Virus record (IMG/VR): IMGVR_UViG_3300023223_000242
Location: 1-37,851 of that record
Reading direction: 5' to 3' (one strand)
Length of the DNA: 37,851 nt
Source: a virus
The position numbers and the translations under genes are program-made. This document shows, piece by piece, positions 1 to 6,716 of the stretch. A model generated the notes under the pieces. That model ran no database searches. It was not told the DNA's origin and was given only the letters and a program-made list of their open reading frames with translations. Positions within the stretch are counted from its first letter, which is position 1. Each line of letters begins with the position of its first letter.

Positions 1-366
1 ATTAACAGTTTCCATCTTATCTCTATATCTAGTTACATTTTGAGTGATAAACTTAGCAAAACCACTGTCATAGCCCCTAAGTAATCCATGATATTCTAGG
101 AATTCCTCTTGCATTAGTTGAAGATCTTCTAATATGTAAGAAAACGCGTCATGCGTCTTAGCCCAATCATAAATAGTGGGTCTACATATCTTCAAATGAC
201 GAGCTAACCCTGCGATACTGGGCATTTTATTCGGTGTTTCATAATTAATTACTTGAATCTGATCTTTTACGACAATTTCTTTTGATTTTGTCTCGAAGAG
301 TTCGAAATCTAGGTATTCTTTACATTGTTTGATTATATCTTCATGATATTTTGTTGGTCTCGCCAC
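1..366 (-). CDS. terS: Terminase small subunit, 5' part (gene crosses the circular join)
   Basis: This is the first 122 codons of an open frame that leaves the window at base 1 and continues at 37663 down to a TAA at 37613, giving about 138 residues. The start is taken as GTG at 364-366, with AGGA a few bases upstream. The frame is open to a stop near 421 but holds no upstream ATG. The N-terminus reads VARPTKYHED, typical of small terminases, and the middle (about residues 48-72, PSIAGLARHLKICRPTIYDW) looks like a helix-turn-helix. The family binds phage DNA to start packaging. Position directly before terL, with a 26-base overlap, supports the call. The product name is inferred from the HTH and the neighbour, not from a unique motif. 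Confidence 0.8.
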   Translation of the reverse strand, partial: MARPTKYHEDIIKQCKEYLDFELFETKSKEIVVKDQIQVINYETPNKMPSIAGLARHLKICRPTIYDWAKTHDAFSYILEDLQLMQEEFLEYHGLLRGYDSGFAKFITQNVTRYRDKMETVN

Positions 367-404
367 TTCTGGTCCTTGGTTAAACTTCTTCAACCAGTCC
401 AGAG

Positions 405-436
405 TAATAAAAAAGCCCCTTTATGACAAGAGGCTT
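405..436 (-). terminator. Intrinsic terminator between RHH regulator and terS
   Basis: On the minus strand AAGCCTCTT pairs with AAGGGGCTT (9 bp, one G-U wobble) across a 6-base loop, followed by TTTTATT. It lies just after the ribbon-helix-helix gene and about 40 bases before the terS start, so it separates the early block from the late block. Confidence 0.75.
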
Positions 437-442
437 ACTAAT

Positions 443-586
443 TTACTTAAATATTTTAATTAACTGTCTTACACCCTCACTCACATTCCCTTTACCTATT
501 CTCTTTATATCTCTTATGTCTTCTTTGCTTAGTGTGATTGTTATGGATTTCTTCTTATCCTTTTCATTCATCTTAGGTCGACTCAC
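443..586 (-). CDS. Small ribbon-helix-helix (Arc/CopG-type) DNA-binding regulator
   Basis: A 47-residue protein starting at GTG (584-586), with an excellent ribosome site (AAGGAGG, 6 bases upstream) inside the 3' end of the preceding gene. A second in-frame ATG would give 42 residues. The sequence KKSITITLSKEDIRDIKRIG, followed by a GNVSEGVRQLIK helix, matches the beta strand-helix-helix plan of MetJ/Arc/CopG repressors, which bind DNA as dimers through the strand (here ITITL). It is the last gene before the terminator at 405-436 and so sits at the early/late boundary. A role in controlling that switch is inference. Confidence 0.75.
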   Translation of the reverse strand: MSRPKMNEKDKKKSITITLSKEDIRDIKRIGKGNVSEGVRQLIKIFK

Positions 587-794
587 GTAATACCTCCTTA
601 AGCTGATCTATCATTTCCTTAAACTCTTCAATGCTGACATAAACAGGTGTTACATTCATTCTTATTGTTTCCATCACACTGTCAGATTTACTTAAATCTA
701 GGAATAGCAGTCTCTTCTCTATTTCCTCTTCATAAAACTTTATCAACTCTTTAACGTTAGTTTCAAATTTAATTTGTTCCGTTTGTGTTCCCAT
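573..794 (-). CDS. Hypothetical 73-residue acidic helical protein
   Basis: Starts at an ATG with GGGGGC just upstream. The protein is rich in Glu, Lys and Leu and probably forms two helices (about residues 10-35 and 55-70, FYEEEIEKRLLFL and EFKEMIDQLKEVL). Its stop overlaps the GTG start of the RHH regulator, so the two are translationally coupled. A partner function with the regulator is possible but only inferred. No family recognised. Confidence 0.7.
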   Translation of the reverse strand: MGTQTEQIKFETNVKELIKFYEEEIEKRLLFLDLSKSDSVMETIRMNVTPVYVSIEEFKEMIDQLKEVLREST

Positions 795-802
795 ATTGCC
801 CC

Positions 803-1333
803 CTATAAAGTAAGTGTTTCAGTTCCTAATGATACTGTTCCATCGTCGTGTATATAGATAAATGGTATACTGCTTATTTTCTCAAGGTTACATGACGCTC
901 TATTAAGTTCTACCTCTTGACCAATTTCAAATTCAGGTGTAAATACGCAGGTAATAGCATTGTAGTCACTCTCTTCGTTTTTAGTGTAATGAGTATTTGT
1001 TAAATAATGTCTATTTTTATGTGGTGAATAGCTTAGTTTAACAGTCTCATAACCCGAGCCAGTACATGCATCATTCTCATAGAATATTTCAGATATTGCT
1101 ACATTAGTATCTTCGATAGTTACTGAAAAAGCTCTTGATAGTAGCTCAGAATCTACCAAACATTCAGACCCATACACTCCTTTAATAAAGTGTTGATTGT
1201 TAATAGTTACACTTCCACTAGGTGCTGCACCGATTAGCTCATCTCCACCTGTATTTCTGCTAGCCATTCCTACATTCGGTGGTTCACATGCTACTAAGAA
1301 ATTCATCGCAATCATTAAAATTAGTGTTCTCAT
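803..1333 (-). CDS. Predicted phage-encoded lipoprotein
   Basis: A 176-residue protein with a type II signal peptide: a short basic start (MRT), a hydrophobic stretch LILMIAMNF and lipobox LVAC with the lipidated Cys at position 16. The mature part has further cysteines (for example near residues 59, 89, 128 and 148) and a beta-rich look. It should be exported and anchored in a membrane facing the periplasm. Phage lipoproteins in such positions often block superinfection by acting on receptors or DNA entry; that role is an inference. It precedes the 73-residue gene by 8 bases, and a roughly 136-base gap upstream suggests it may have its own promoter. Confidence 0.75.
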   Translation of the reverse strand: MRTLILMIAMNFLVACEPPNVGMASRNTGGDELIGAAPSGSVTINNQHFIKGVYGSECLVDSELLSRAFSVTIEDTNVAISEIFYENDACTGSGYETVKLSYSPHKNRHYLTNTHYTKNEESDYNAITCVFTPEFEIGQEVELNRASCNLEKISSIPFIYIHDDGTVSLGTETLTL

Positions 1334-1469
1334 ACGTTCTCCTATATTTGTCTCTCATTGTTGCTATGACTCATTGTATCATAAAGACAAGGTTAAAAAA
1401 AGATAAAAAAACGGTTTAATTAGAATTGTGAGTAATTACGAAGGTATAGAACTACTTGTTCTGTTTATC

Positions 1470-1679
1470 TTACTTAAACTCTTCATACTCTATGCCAAGC
1501 TCTTTACATTTTTCTTTGTTGTGATTAATTTCATCTGACGTATCGCAACTTCTATCGTCTATCCATGAAAGTGTTTCTCCACAAGAATCACATGTACTAT
1601 AACCACCTAAGCCATGCAGCCCGATTGTTCGCCTAAACCCATAACCCAATGTCGTCTTTTTATGTTTACACTCACTCAT
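1470..1679 (-). CDS. Small Cys/His-rich putative zinc-binding protein
   Basis: A longer frame opens at 1733, but the better start is the ATG at 1679, where AAAGGA lies upstream. That ATG overlaps the stop of the preceding gene (ATGAGTGA). The 69-residue product begins MSECKHKK and has CDSC at about residues 30-33, so C4, H6, C30 and C33 could bind zinc. No function is recognisable. The downstream region 1334-1469 holds no supported gene. Confidence 0.65.
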   Translation of the reverse strand: MSECKHKKTTLGYGFRRTIGLHGLGGYSTCDSCGETLSWIDDRSCDTSDEINHNKEKCKELGIEYEEFK

Positions 1680-2361
1680 CGAATTCCTTTCTATCAGTAT
1701 AATTAATTCTATTAAATATATGATCTGGACCAAAGTATTCCAGTAGATTTCTCTTAATATCTAGATAGCTATTATCCATTCCTAGGTCATCCAATTGAAG
1801 TGCTAATAAGTTCTTCTCTCCAGCAGTTCCTTTTAAAGTTATGCTATATTGGTAAGCTTTAAAGCAAATATATTGCCATATAGAGCATTTTTTATTCTGC
1901 ATTTTATTGATGTAATACCTATCATGCCACCATAGTTTCATAGCTATTGGGTATGCCTCCCATTGATGTTGTTCCCAAAAGTAGTTTCTATGTTCTTTAC
2001 GAATTCTCCACAGAGTTTTAATAGCTAACCAATAGTCGGGTTTATGGGTTTCTCTATACATTGCCCACCCATAATTCTTTAAAGGATCGAACCCAAGAGA
2101 ATACATTCCTATAATCTCATCCCTACTTATTGGAGGGTATTTCTTCCCCGGCAATCTGTATATACAGTAATCAGAGTCTGTCATTGCTGTTACTACACAT
2201 GATTCATACGCACTTTTTATCTTTTGTCTTTGGCTGTATAGTAATATAAACAGTTTTTTCTTGTAAGCCGTATAAATCCAGCCGTTATTAGAGCGAGGCT
2301 CCATATTATTAACTGGTTTATCATGATATAAGCCATATTTGCACACATAGTTATTCTCCAT
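1672..2361 (-). CDS. Conserved-looking phage protein of unknown function, Trp/Tyr rich
   Basis: A 229-residue protein unusually rich in Trp and Tyr (for example YFWEQHQWEAYPIAMKLWWH near residues 127-146). An early segment reads NGWIYTAYKKKL. The ATG at 2361 lies inside the end of the RusA-like gene, an overlap of about 11 bases, with GGAGC as ribosome site. No catalytic motif or membrane segment is obvious. Its place next to a Holliday-junction resolvase suggests the early replication/recombination group, but no function is assigned. Confidence 0.75.
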   Translation of the reverse strand: MENNYVCKYGLYHDKPVNNMEPRSNNGWIYTAYKKKLFILLYSQRQKIKSAYESCVVTAMTDSDYCIYRLPGKKYPPISRDEIIGMYSLGFDPLKNYGWAMYRETHKPDYWLAIKTLWRIRKEHRNYFWEQHQWEAYPIAMKLWWHDRYYINKMQNKKCSIWQYICFKAYQYSITLKGTAGEKNLLALQLDDLGMDNSYLDIKRNLLEYFGPDHIFNRINYTDRKEFDE

Positions 2362-2818
2362 ATATTAGCTCCGTTAGTTCAGGGTGATCTAAAACCGTTC
2401 TCTTTCTAATAACAAAATTAGCATGCATCTCTAGTACTATTAATGTGAACTCTGTGACACTATGAAAATCGGCTACATCATCTCTTCTGTCAGCATAATC
2501 ATCTACTCCCATCACTTTAAATATTTTATCCTTGAGTACTTTTATATAGTTATCAACATCACCTGATGTCTTAGATAACCGACTGCCATCCTTTATAAAG
2601 AACTTAGGATTGCCAACTCTAATAGTAAGTGAAATGATATCTTTAGACGGGTCAAAAGTTCTACCAAACCTAACAAGTGCATCCGCATGATCTTCGAGTA
2701 ATACACCTAACTCTTCATCAAAGGCTAACCCTTTACCTGTCTTTATCCGCTTTCCTGACTTATTGTTACGGTAGTAACCATTGTAACTAAGTGGTTTAAT
2801 CGGTAGTATTATCTTCAT
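2351..2818 (-). CDS. rusA: RusA-like Holliday junction resolvase
   Basis: A 155-residue protein, a usual size for RusA-type endonucleases, which cut branched DNA during phage recombination, replication and packaging. The family signature is visible around residues 85-107: SGDVDNYIKVLKDKIF with D87, D89 and N90, then a conserved Lys, then GVDD with D106/D107. These acidic residues bind the catalytic metals. The N-terminus (LPIKPLSYNGYYR) matches the beta strand and Asn region of the family. The ATG has GGAAGG upstream, supplied by the end of the 41-residue gene. Confidence 0.85.
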   Translation of the reverse strand: MKIILPIKPLSYNGYYRNNKSGKRIKTGKGLAFDEELGVLLEDHADALVRFGRTFDPSKDIISLTIRVGNPKFFIKDGSRLSKTSGDVDNYIKVLKDKIFKVMGVDDYADRRDDVADFHSVTEFTLIVLEMHANFVIRKRTVLDHPELTELIYGE

Positions 2819-2819
2819 T

Positions 2820-2945
2820 TTATAACCTTCCTAACAATATAAATTCATCAGGATAGTACATACATAAATCAATCCCATTATTAAACCAGAGTGTAGATAT
2901 ATAATCTCCATTGACAATATATATAACTATTATATTTTCATCCAC
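2820..2945 (-). CDS. 41-residue hypothetical protein (GTG start) behind palindromic repeat R1
   Basis: A short frame starting at GTG (2943-2945) with GGAG seven bases upstream; that GGAG directly follows the half-site TTATCGTGCGCA of repeat R1. The product begins VDENIIVIYIVNGDY and is hydrophobic and aromatic. It ends one base before the RusA-like start, and its last codons provide the RusA ribosome site. Repeat then ribosome site then small gene is the same plan as at four other places in this genome. Confidence 0.55.
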   Translation of the reverse strand: MDENIIVIYIVNGDYISTLWFNNGIDLCMYYPDEFILLGRL

Positions 2946-2958
2946 TTACATACTCCTG

Positions 2959-3000
2959 CGCACGATAAGAAACCTTATCGTGAATTATAAATCGTGTGCA
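2959..3000. repeat. Palindromic repeat R1 with an extra half-site
   Basis: CACGATAAG (2961-2969) and CTTATCGTG (2974-2982) form a perfect 9-bp inverted repeat with a 4-base centre. A further half-site, ATCGTGTGCA, lies at 2991-3000 and encodes the Ala-His-Asp near the end of the 74-residue gene. R1 therefore joins the 3' end of one small gene to the ribosome site of the next. Confidence 0.8.
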
Positions 3001-3209
3001 AAATCTGCCATTCTCATCCCGTGGTGAACACCTTCAAGCCTCAAGATTGCATCTTTATATGGGTTAAACAGCAATTCGCTGCCGCCTAACATTTTCAAAA
3101 AATGGATTGTCTCATCCACCCTACCTTGGTTTCTAATATACTTTGTTATTTCAGTTTCTTGTACTGGTTCACTCTCACTTTTACATGGTATATTCATTTC
3201 TTCATCCAT
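2985..3209 (-). CDS. 74-residue hypothetical cassette protein
   Basis: ATG at 3209 with AAAGGG upstream, directly after repeat R2. The product is soluble-looking, with a charged N-terminus (MDEEMNIPCKSESEP) and a helical C-terminal half ending MRMADFAHDL. The last codons GCA CAC GAT TTA TAA lie in the outer half-site of repeat R1. No family recognised. It is flanked on both sides by members of the repeat family. Confidence 0.65.
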   Translation of the reverse strand: MDEEMNIPCKSESEPVQETEITKYIRNQGRVDETIHFLKMLGGSELLFNPYKDAILRLEGVHHGMRMADFAHDL

Positions 3210-3223
3210 TTTATTCCCTTTGT

Positions 3224-3249
3224 TGCACGATAATAACTGTTATAGTGCA
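3224..3249. repeat. Palindromic repeat R2 (most complete copy)
   Basis: A 26-base copy. On the minus strand it reads TGCACTATAACAGTTATT followed by ATCGTGCA, with arms of 10 bases (one mismatch) and a 6-base centre. It lies between the stop of the 75-residue gene and the ribosome site of the 74-residue gene. Confidence 0.85.
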
Positions 3250-3250
3250 T

Positions 3251-3478
3251 TTAATTATTCTCAAAATACCCAGAATCATACAGATTCTTTATGTTACTTT
3301 TACAGTTATCACAAATGAATGGAACCATTGTATTTGGATGAACATGCTCTACATCACATCTTAAACATGTCCATGATGTAAAAGCTTGCCCTGACAAACC
3401 ACTCCTACTGTTCTGATAGGCTATAAGCGGTCTAGTTAAGTTGTTTATTCTTCTCATTAATGTATCTTCTAATTCCAT
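3251..3478 (-). CDS. 75-residue putative zinc-ribbon cassette protein
   Basis: ATG at 3478, with AGAGAGG upstream, directly after repeat R3. Two CxxC pairs (C38-C41, TCLRC, and C56-C59, ICDNC) separated by 14 residues form a classic zinc-ribbon or treble-clef arrangement. Such small proteins usually bind nucleic acid or protein partners. The stop TAA immediately precedes repeat R2. Zinc binding is a reasonable prediction; the function is unknown. Confidence 0.7.
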   Translation of the reverse strand: MELEDTLMRRINNLTRPLIAYQNSRSGLSGQAFTSWTCLRCDVEHVHPNTMVPFICDNCKSNIKNLYDSGYFENN

Positions 3479-3494
3479 GTATTTACCTCTCTAT

Positions 3495-3518
3495 GCACGA
3501 TAAGATAAATTATCGTGC
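3495..3518. repeat. Palindromic repeat R3
   Basis: GCACGATAA (3495-3503) and TTATCGTGC (3510-3518) form a perfect 9-bp inverted repeat with a 6-base centre. One arm encodes the Ala-Arg-stop end of the 66-residue gene. The other lies just before the ribosome site of the 75-residue gene. Confidence 0.85.
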
Positions 3519-3710
3519 GTCTCTAAAATCACACTCTTGTATTATTCCTAAGATAGTTGCTGCCCACATATGAGCTTTATGTGGTCTGCAATATTCTTCT
3601 ATTTCTTTTAGTTTTTCATTGTACTCCTCATCGGGAATATCATCACATGGGTCATAATGCTTATTGTATTCTGACTCACATTTCTCAAAGTTGTCTGGTA
3701 GATCATTCAT
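3510..3710 (-). CDS. 66-residue acidic hypothetical protein ending in repeat R3
   Basis: Starts with ATG at 3710, overlapping the end of the helicase gene. It is strongly acidic and Tyr-rich (for example YDPCDDIPDEEYNEKLKEI). Its last codons GCA CGA TAA are an arm of palindrome R3, so the repeat supplies the stop. No palindrome lies upstream, unlike the five other repeat-flanked genes, so it may mark the boundary of the cassette cluster. Confidence 0.65.
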   Translation of the reverse strand: MNDLPDNFEKCESEYNKHYDPCDDIPDEEYNEKLKEIEEYCRPHKAHMWAATILGIIQECDFRDAR

Positions 3711-4905
3711 ATATTTTCCTTATGTCATTTGACTTACGTTTTATCATATCACTTAGACTCTTATCAACATCGCTTGTAAAAATGTAATAGTAAAAACATG
3801 TTTTAGTTTGACCCATCCTAAGTGTTCTCTTCTTAGCTTGCTCTAACTCAGCAGGAACAAAGGGTAGATCATTAAATATCGTGTAATTTGTACCTGTTAT
3901 GTTAAAACCTGTTGACGCAGATCCGATGGTTGCTACTAAAGCATCACGCTTTCCTTTATTAAAAATATCAATTACATCCTGCCTAACTCTGGGCTTAGTA
4001 TTCCCGTCTATCATAAAACAGTTTAAAGATTCATGTAATTGTTTAGCTGCAGCTCTATGACATGTGAATATCAACGGTCTATGACCTTGTTCAATTAACT
4101 CTTTAGCATGTTTTATAGTGGTTTCTACTTTAGCCAAAGCGTTCATTGATTTTAAACTCATATAAGCAGGATCATTTGCATCCATTTTAAATAAATCAAA
4201 TGCTTCTTTTAATTGTTTGTCGTATTTCTTAGAGTTGCCAACTATTTCAGACTCTACTTCTTTTGGGAGATCCAAGACCTGATCTGCTCTTCTACGAATA
4301 AGTACAGGTCTAATAAGAAGTTTAAGCTCATCAACATTACGAACGCCATCAAACCTAATAATAGGTATGCCGTTAACCTCAAAGGTTCTCTCATTAGAAA
4401 AACGATTGCAAAACTTAAAGTACAAACGATAATAAGGTTTAAATTCGTCATAATTTCCCCCATAATGACATGCTTGTAAAAGAGACCAAAACTCTGAAAC
4501 CCTATTGGATACAGGTGTTCCCGACAGTCCCATAAAATATTTAGGCTTATTGAATATTAATAGATCGTGTAAAGCCTCTGTTCTCTTAGCTTTATAGTTC
4601 TTTAGATAGTGACATTCATCACATACAATTAGATCAAAACCGTCCCATTCTAATTTCTTAAGACTAGCATAACTAACCACCGTGATGTCTAGACCTTCAG
4701 TGAATTTCTCAATCTCATTTAACCAATTTTGTTTTAAAAAAGCGGGGACTACTACAAGTGTTTTAGCCCCGACTTCACAAGCAAAGGCTAGTGCGGTGAC
4801 AGTTTTCCCCAGCCCAGCTTGGAAATTATTGATATGATAAGGATGCTTCAACGCAAATTCCACACCCTCAACTTGAAAATCTTTTAACTCACCTTTAAAC
4901 TTCAC
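3703..4905 (-). CDS. SNF2/SF2-type DNA helicase or translocase
   Basis: A 400-residue protein with two RecA-like lobes. Motif I is QAGLGKT (residues 29-35), motif II DECH (96-99), motif III LSGTP (127-131) and motif VI QAKKRTLRMGQ near residue 365; the QxxxRxxRxGQ form is typical of SNF2-family ATPases. It should use ATP to move on or remodel duplex DNA during phage replication or recombination. The start is GTG at 4905, with AGGG about nine bases upstream. The Cas4-like nuclease lies close upstream and RusA further downstream, consistent with a recombination/replication role. Confidence 0.88.
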   Translation of the reverse strand: MKFKGELKDFQVEGVEFALKHPYHINNFQAGLGKTVTALAFACEVGAKTLVVVPAFLKQNWLNEIEKFTEGLDITVVSYASLKKLEWDGFDLIVCDECHYLKNYKAKRTEALHDLLIFNKPKYFMGLSGTPVSNRVSEFWSLLQACHYGGNYDEFKPYYRLYFKFCNRFSNERTFEVNGIPIIRFDGVRNVDELKLLIRPVLIRRRADQVLDLPKEVESEIVGNSKKYDKQLKEAFDLFKMDANDPAYMSLKSMNALAKVETTIKHAKELIEQGHRPLIFTCHRAAAKQLHESLNCFMIDGNTKPRVRQDVIDIFNKGKRDALVATIGSASTGFNITGTNYTIFNDLPFVPAELEQAKKRTLRMGQTKTCFYYYIFTSDVDKSLSDMIKRKSNDIRKIYE

Positions 4906-4910
4906 TGTAA

Positions 4911-5099
4911 TTAACCCTTTTGATCGTTCTGAAGTAGTAGGATGATTCCCTGGATTGCGTACTGTACGCCAACCTCAACACCATATTCATAAGAATCATC
5001 AAAATTCCAATTGTCCCAATGCTCTATATCAAAGTTAAAATCAGGATCATGTGTTTTCTCTACGTATTCTTTTATTTTTGTTATTAATTCTTTAGTCAT
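4911..5099 (-). CDS. 62-residue acidic hypothetical protein
   Basis: A small protein between the Cas4-like nuclease and the helicase. ATG at 5099 is preceded by GGAGAG. It starts with a Lys/Glu helix, has an aromatic acidic centre (DIEHWDNWNFDDSYEYG) and ends with a hydrophobic helix (VGVQYAIQGIILLLQ). No family recognised; tight spacing on both sides indicates the same operon. Confidence 0.65.
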   Translation of the reverse strand: MTKELITKIKEYVEKTHDPDFNFDIEHWDNWNFDDSYEYGVEVGVQYAIQGIILLLQNDQKG

Positions 5100-5108
5100 T
5101 TCTCTCTC

Positions 5109-5981
5109 CTATTTAATAGCCTTAACAATGATCGTATCCTGTTGTTCAGTATATTCTTTACCGTGGCATCTACTGAACCATTCGCACGGTCTAAAGTACG
5201 CCTGGCAGTAAGTAAAATTCTTAGTTGGAGCTTCACCTTTCCTAAGTTCCATCGATCTTTTATATAGTTCCAAATGTTCATTCACTACCTCTTTCATGCT
5301 AAGTAATTCTTTAGGAATAAAGATTGCATAACTTCTAACTAACTTCTTATCAACCATCCTAAGAACATATTGAGAATACGTTTCTTTCTTCTGTTGTTTA
5401 GCAGCTGATTTAGTAGTCACTAGGTATCTAACACCAATAAATTTATCTGGGTCTAAATCATATTTGATGGCTATCTCGGGGTGAAATGCTGCGTACAAAT
5501 TCAACTGCCGATCACGGGGCAACTCAGCTATTTTATTCTCATAGAATGTCTTAGCAGTTTTTAGATCTGAAATACACCAATCACCATTAGGTCTCTTCTC
5601 AATTAAATCGATATAGCCGACGGTAGAAGCAGCATCTATCTTGTATTCACATGCTACAGCTTCGAAGTCGTCTTCTTTTCGGAGACGCAAGTATTGAAGT
5701 ACGAGTGCATGTACCAAACCTGCATCCTCTTCTCGTAATCCGATTTCTTGTACACAATAATCGAGTTCTTTTGTGATATTTTCTGGTTTCTTATGCATCG
5801 AATGTTCCAGAATATAGTGGAAAGAAGTACCAATATCAAAATGACTATTGTCTCGATTTGCATCTGAGTCCTTTTCAGTCTTAGCGACTTTGTAGTGGTG
5901 GTATTTTTGTTCACAATTACGGAGGAGATTCCCGGATGAATAACTCAGCCGGGTGTCCTCAAACATCTCTGTCTGACTCAT
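5109..5981 (-). CDS. Cas4/RecB-like PD-(D/E)XK nuclease
   Basis: A 290-residue protein with the nuclease core GTSFHYILEH (residues 51-60), E112, D125 in VGYIDLIE, the D139-LK motif (SDLKT) and Q159xxxY163. This is the usual RecB/Cas4 order of catalytic residues. One Cys near the N-terminus (C23) and three near the C-terminus (C259, C266, C272) fit an iron-sulfur cluster as in Cas4 and AddB. The likely role is DNA end processing during phage recombination or replication; no CRISPR array is present here. It overlaps or abuts neighbours within a few bases. Confidence 0.85.
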   Translation of the reverse strand: MSQTEMFEDTRLSYSSGNLLRNCEQKYHHYKVAKTEKDSDANRDNSHFDIGTSFHYILEHSMHKKPENITKELDYCVQEIGLREEDAGLVHALVLQYLRLRKEDDFEAVACEYKIDAASTVGYIDLIEKRPNGDWCISDLKTAKTFYENKIAELPRDRQLNLYAAFHPEIAIKYDLDPDKFIGVRYLVTTKSAAKQQKKETYSQYVLRMVDKKLVRSYAIFIPKELLSMKEVVNEHLELYKRSMELRKGEAPTKNFTYCQAYFRPCEWFSRCHGKEYTEQQDTIIVKAIK

Positions 5982-5983
5982 GA

Positions 5984-6346
5984 CTATTCTAAATCGTTGA
6001 GGTTAGTAGAATTTGGATTTTCTATAGTGACTGGCTTAGCATCCTCAACAAATACGTCGAATTGATTAGCTTCTTTACCAGCCATTTTACCTTTCTCAAG
6101 AGTAATTTTGCCTTTGAAAACAACTTTACAGATTTCGCCTTCCGCAAGTTGATCCATGCAATAGTTAAGTTGTCCTGCACTATTAAGGCATTTTCTTTCA
6201 CCAGTATCTAGGTCTTCAAATAAATGTTTTGGTTGTCCAAATTTTTGATCTATTGTAGTTTCAATATATTTTCCTCTCTCAAAGAAAACAAATCCTGGTT
6301 CACATTCAGAGTACTTGAAATAAGTTGGGGGTGTCATTAAACGCAT
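5984..6346 (-). CDS. Phage early protein, possible OB-fold ssDNA-binding protein
   Basis: A 120-residue protein beginning MRLMTPPTYFKYSECEPGF, with AAGG upstream of the ATG at 6346. Small beta-rich phage proteins of this layout, placed beside Cas4-like nucleases, often bind single-stranded DNA. The acidic C-terminal tail (NPNSTNLNDLE) is compatible with that, but there is no decisive motif. It sits directly upstream of the nuclease gene with two bases between. The functional call is a guess from context; the gene itself is well supported. Confidence 0.6.
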   Translation of the reverse strand: MRLMTPPTYFKYSECEPGFVFFERGKYIETTIDQKFGQPKHLFEDLDTGERKCLNSAGQLNYCMDQLAEGEICKVVFKGKITLEKGKMAGKEANQFDVFVEDAKPVTIENPNSTNLNDLE

Positions 6347-6412
6347 AAAAAATCCTTGTTATATATGATGCCATAATTGGCTTAGTTATTTATTGGATGC
6401 CTGAAACTATAA

Positions 6413-6508
6413 TTATGAAGCCATAACGTCAAGATAAAATCTGATGCCGAAATACCAGAAAGCTATTAATGATCCCATCACTCCCCACCTAAACAATTTA
6501 ATGTCCAC
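6413..6508 (-). CDS. 31-residue single-pass membrane peptide
   Basis: A short frame with GTG at 6508 and GAGAGG six bases upstream, overlapping the end of the 72-residue gene. The product contains a clear membrane helix (about residues 8-28, WGVMGSLIAFWYFGIRFYL). No other gene competes for this space. Function unknown. Confidence 0.5.
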   Translation of the reverse strand: MDIKLFRWGVMGSLIAFWYFGIRFYLDVMAS

Positions 6509-6716
6509 GATTTACCTCTCTCCATTCTTCTCTTAATCTAGCTATCTTTTTAGTGTTCCATACCACTAGAGCGTTTTGTTTTCTCCAGCTGTAGGTACAA
6601 GTTTGTTCACGTTCTAGGTCTTTGAAATATTCTTTACGTTGTTTAAGAGCAATATCTATTTGTTTCTCAATAGCTATTTTCTTCTCTACAATTAAGATAC
6701 TCATACTCTCGTCCAC
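6498..6716 (-). CDS. 72-residue basic coiled-coil protein
   Basis: Opens at a GTG at 6716 inside the end of the metzincin-like gene; an ATG four codons later is an alternative. It is a highly charged helical protein (KKIAIEKQIDIALKQRKEY, then IARLREEWREVNR) that could form a coiled coil. No family recognised. Overlaps on both sides place it in the same transcript as its neighbours. Confidence 0.65.
   Translation of the reverse strand: MDESMSILIVEKKIAIEKQIDIALKQRKEYFKDLEREQTCTYSWRKQNALVVWNTKKIARLREEWREVNRGH

Noticed and set aside
1680-1733. Longer start of the 69-residue Cys/His protein
   Set aside because: The extra residues overlap the preceding gene heavily; the ATG at 1679 has a better ribosome site and coupling.
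2959-3518. Palindromic repeats as a CRISPR array
   Set aside because: Spacing is irregular, whole genes lie between copies and the repeats diverge; no Cas genes other than a Cas4-like nuclease are present.
4254-4463. Hydrophobic 69-codon frame within the helicase gene, same strand
   Set aside because: It is out of frame inside a strong gene with intact helicase motifs; hydrophobicity is a by-product of frame.
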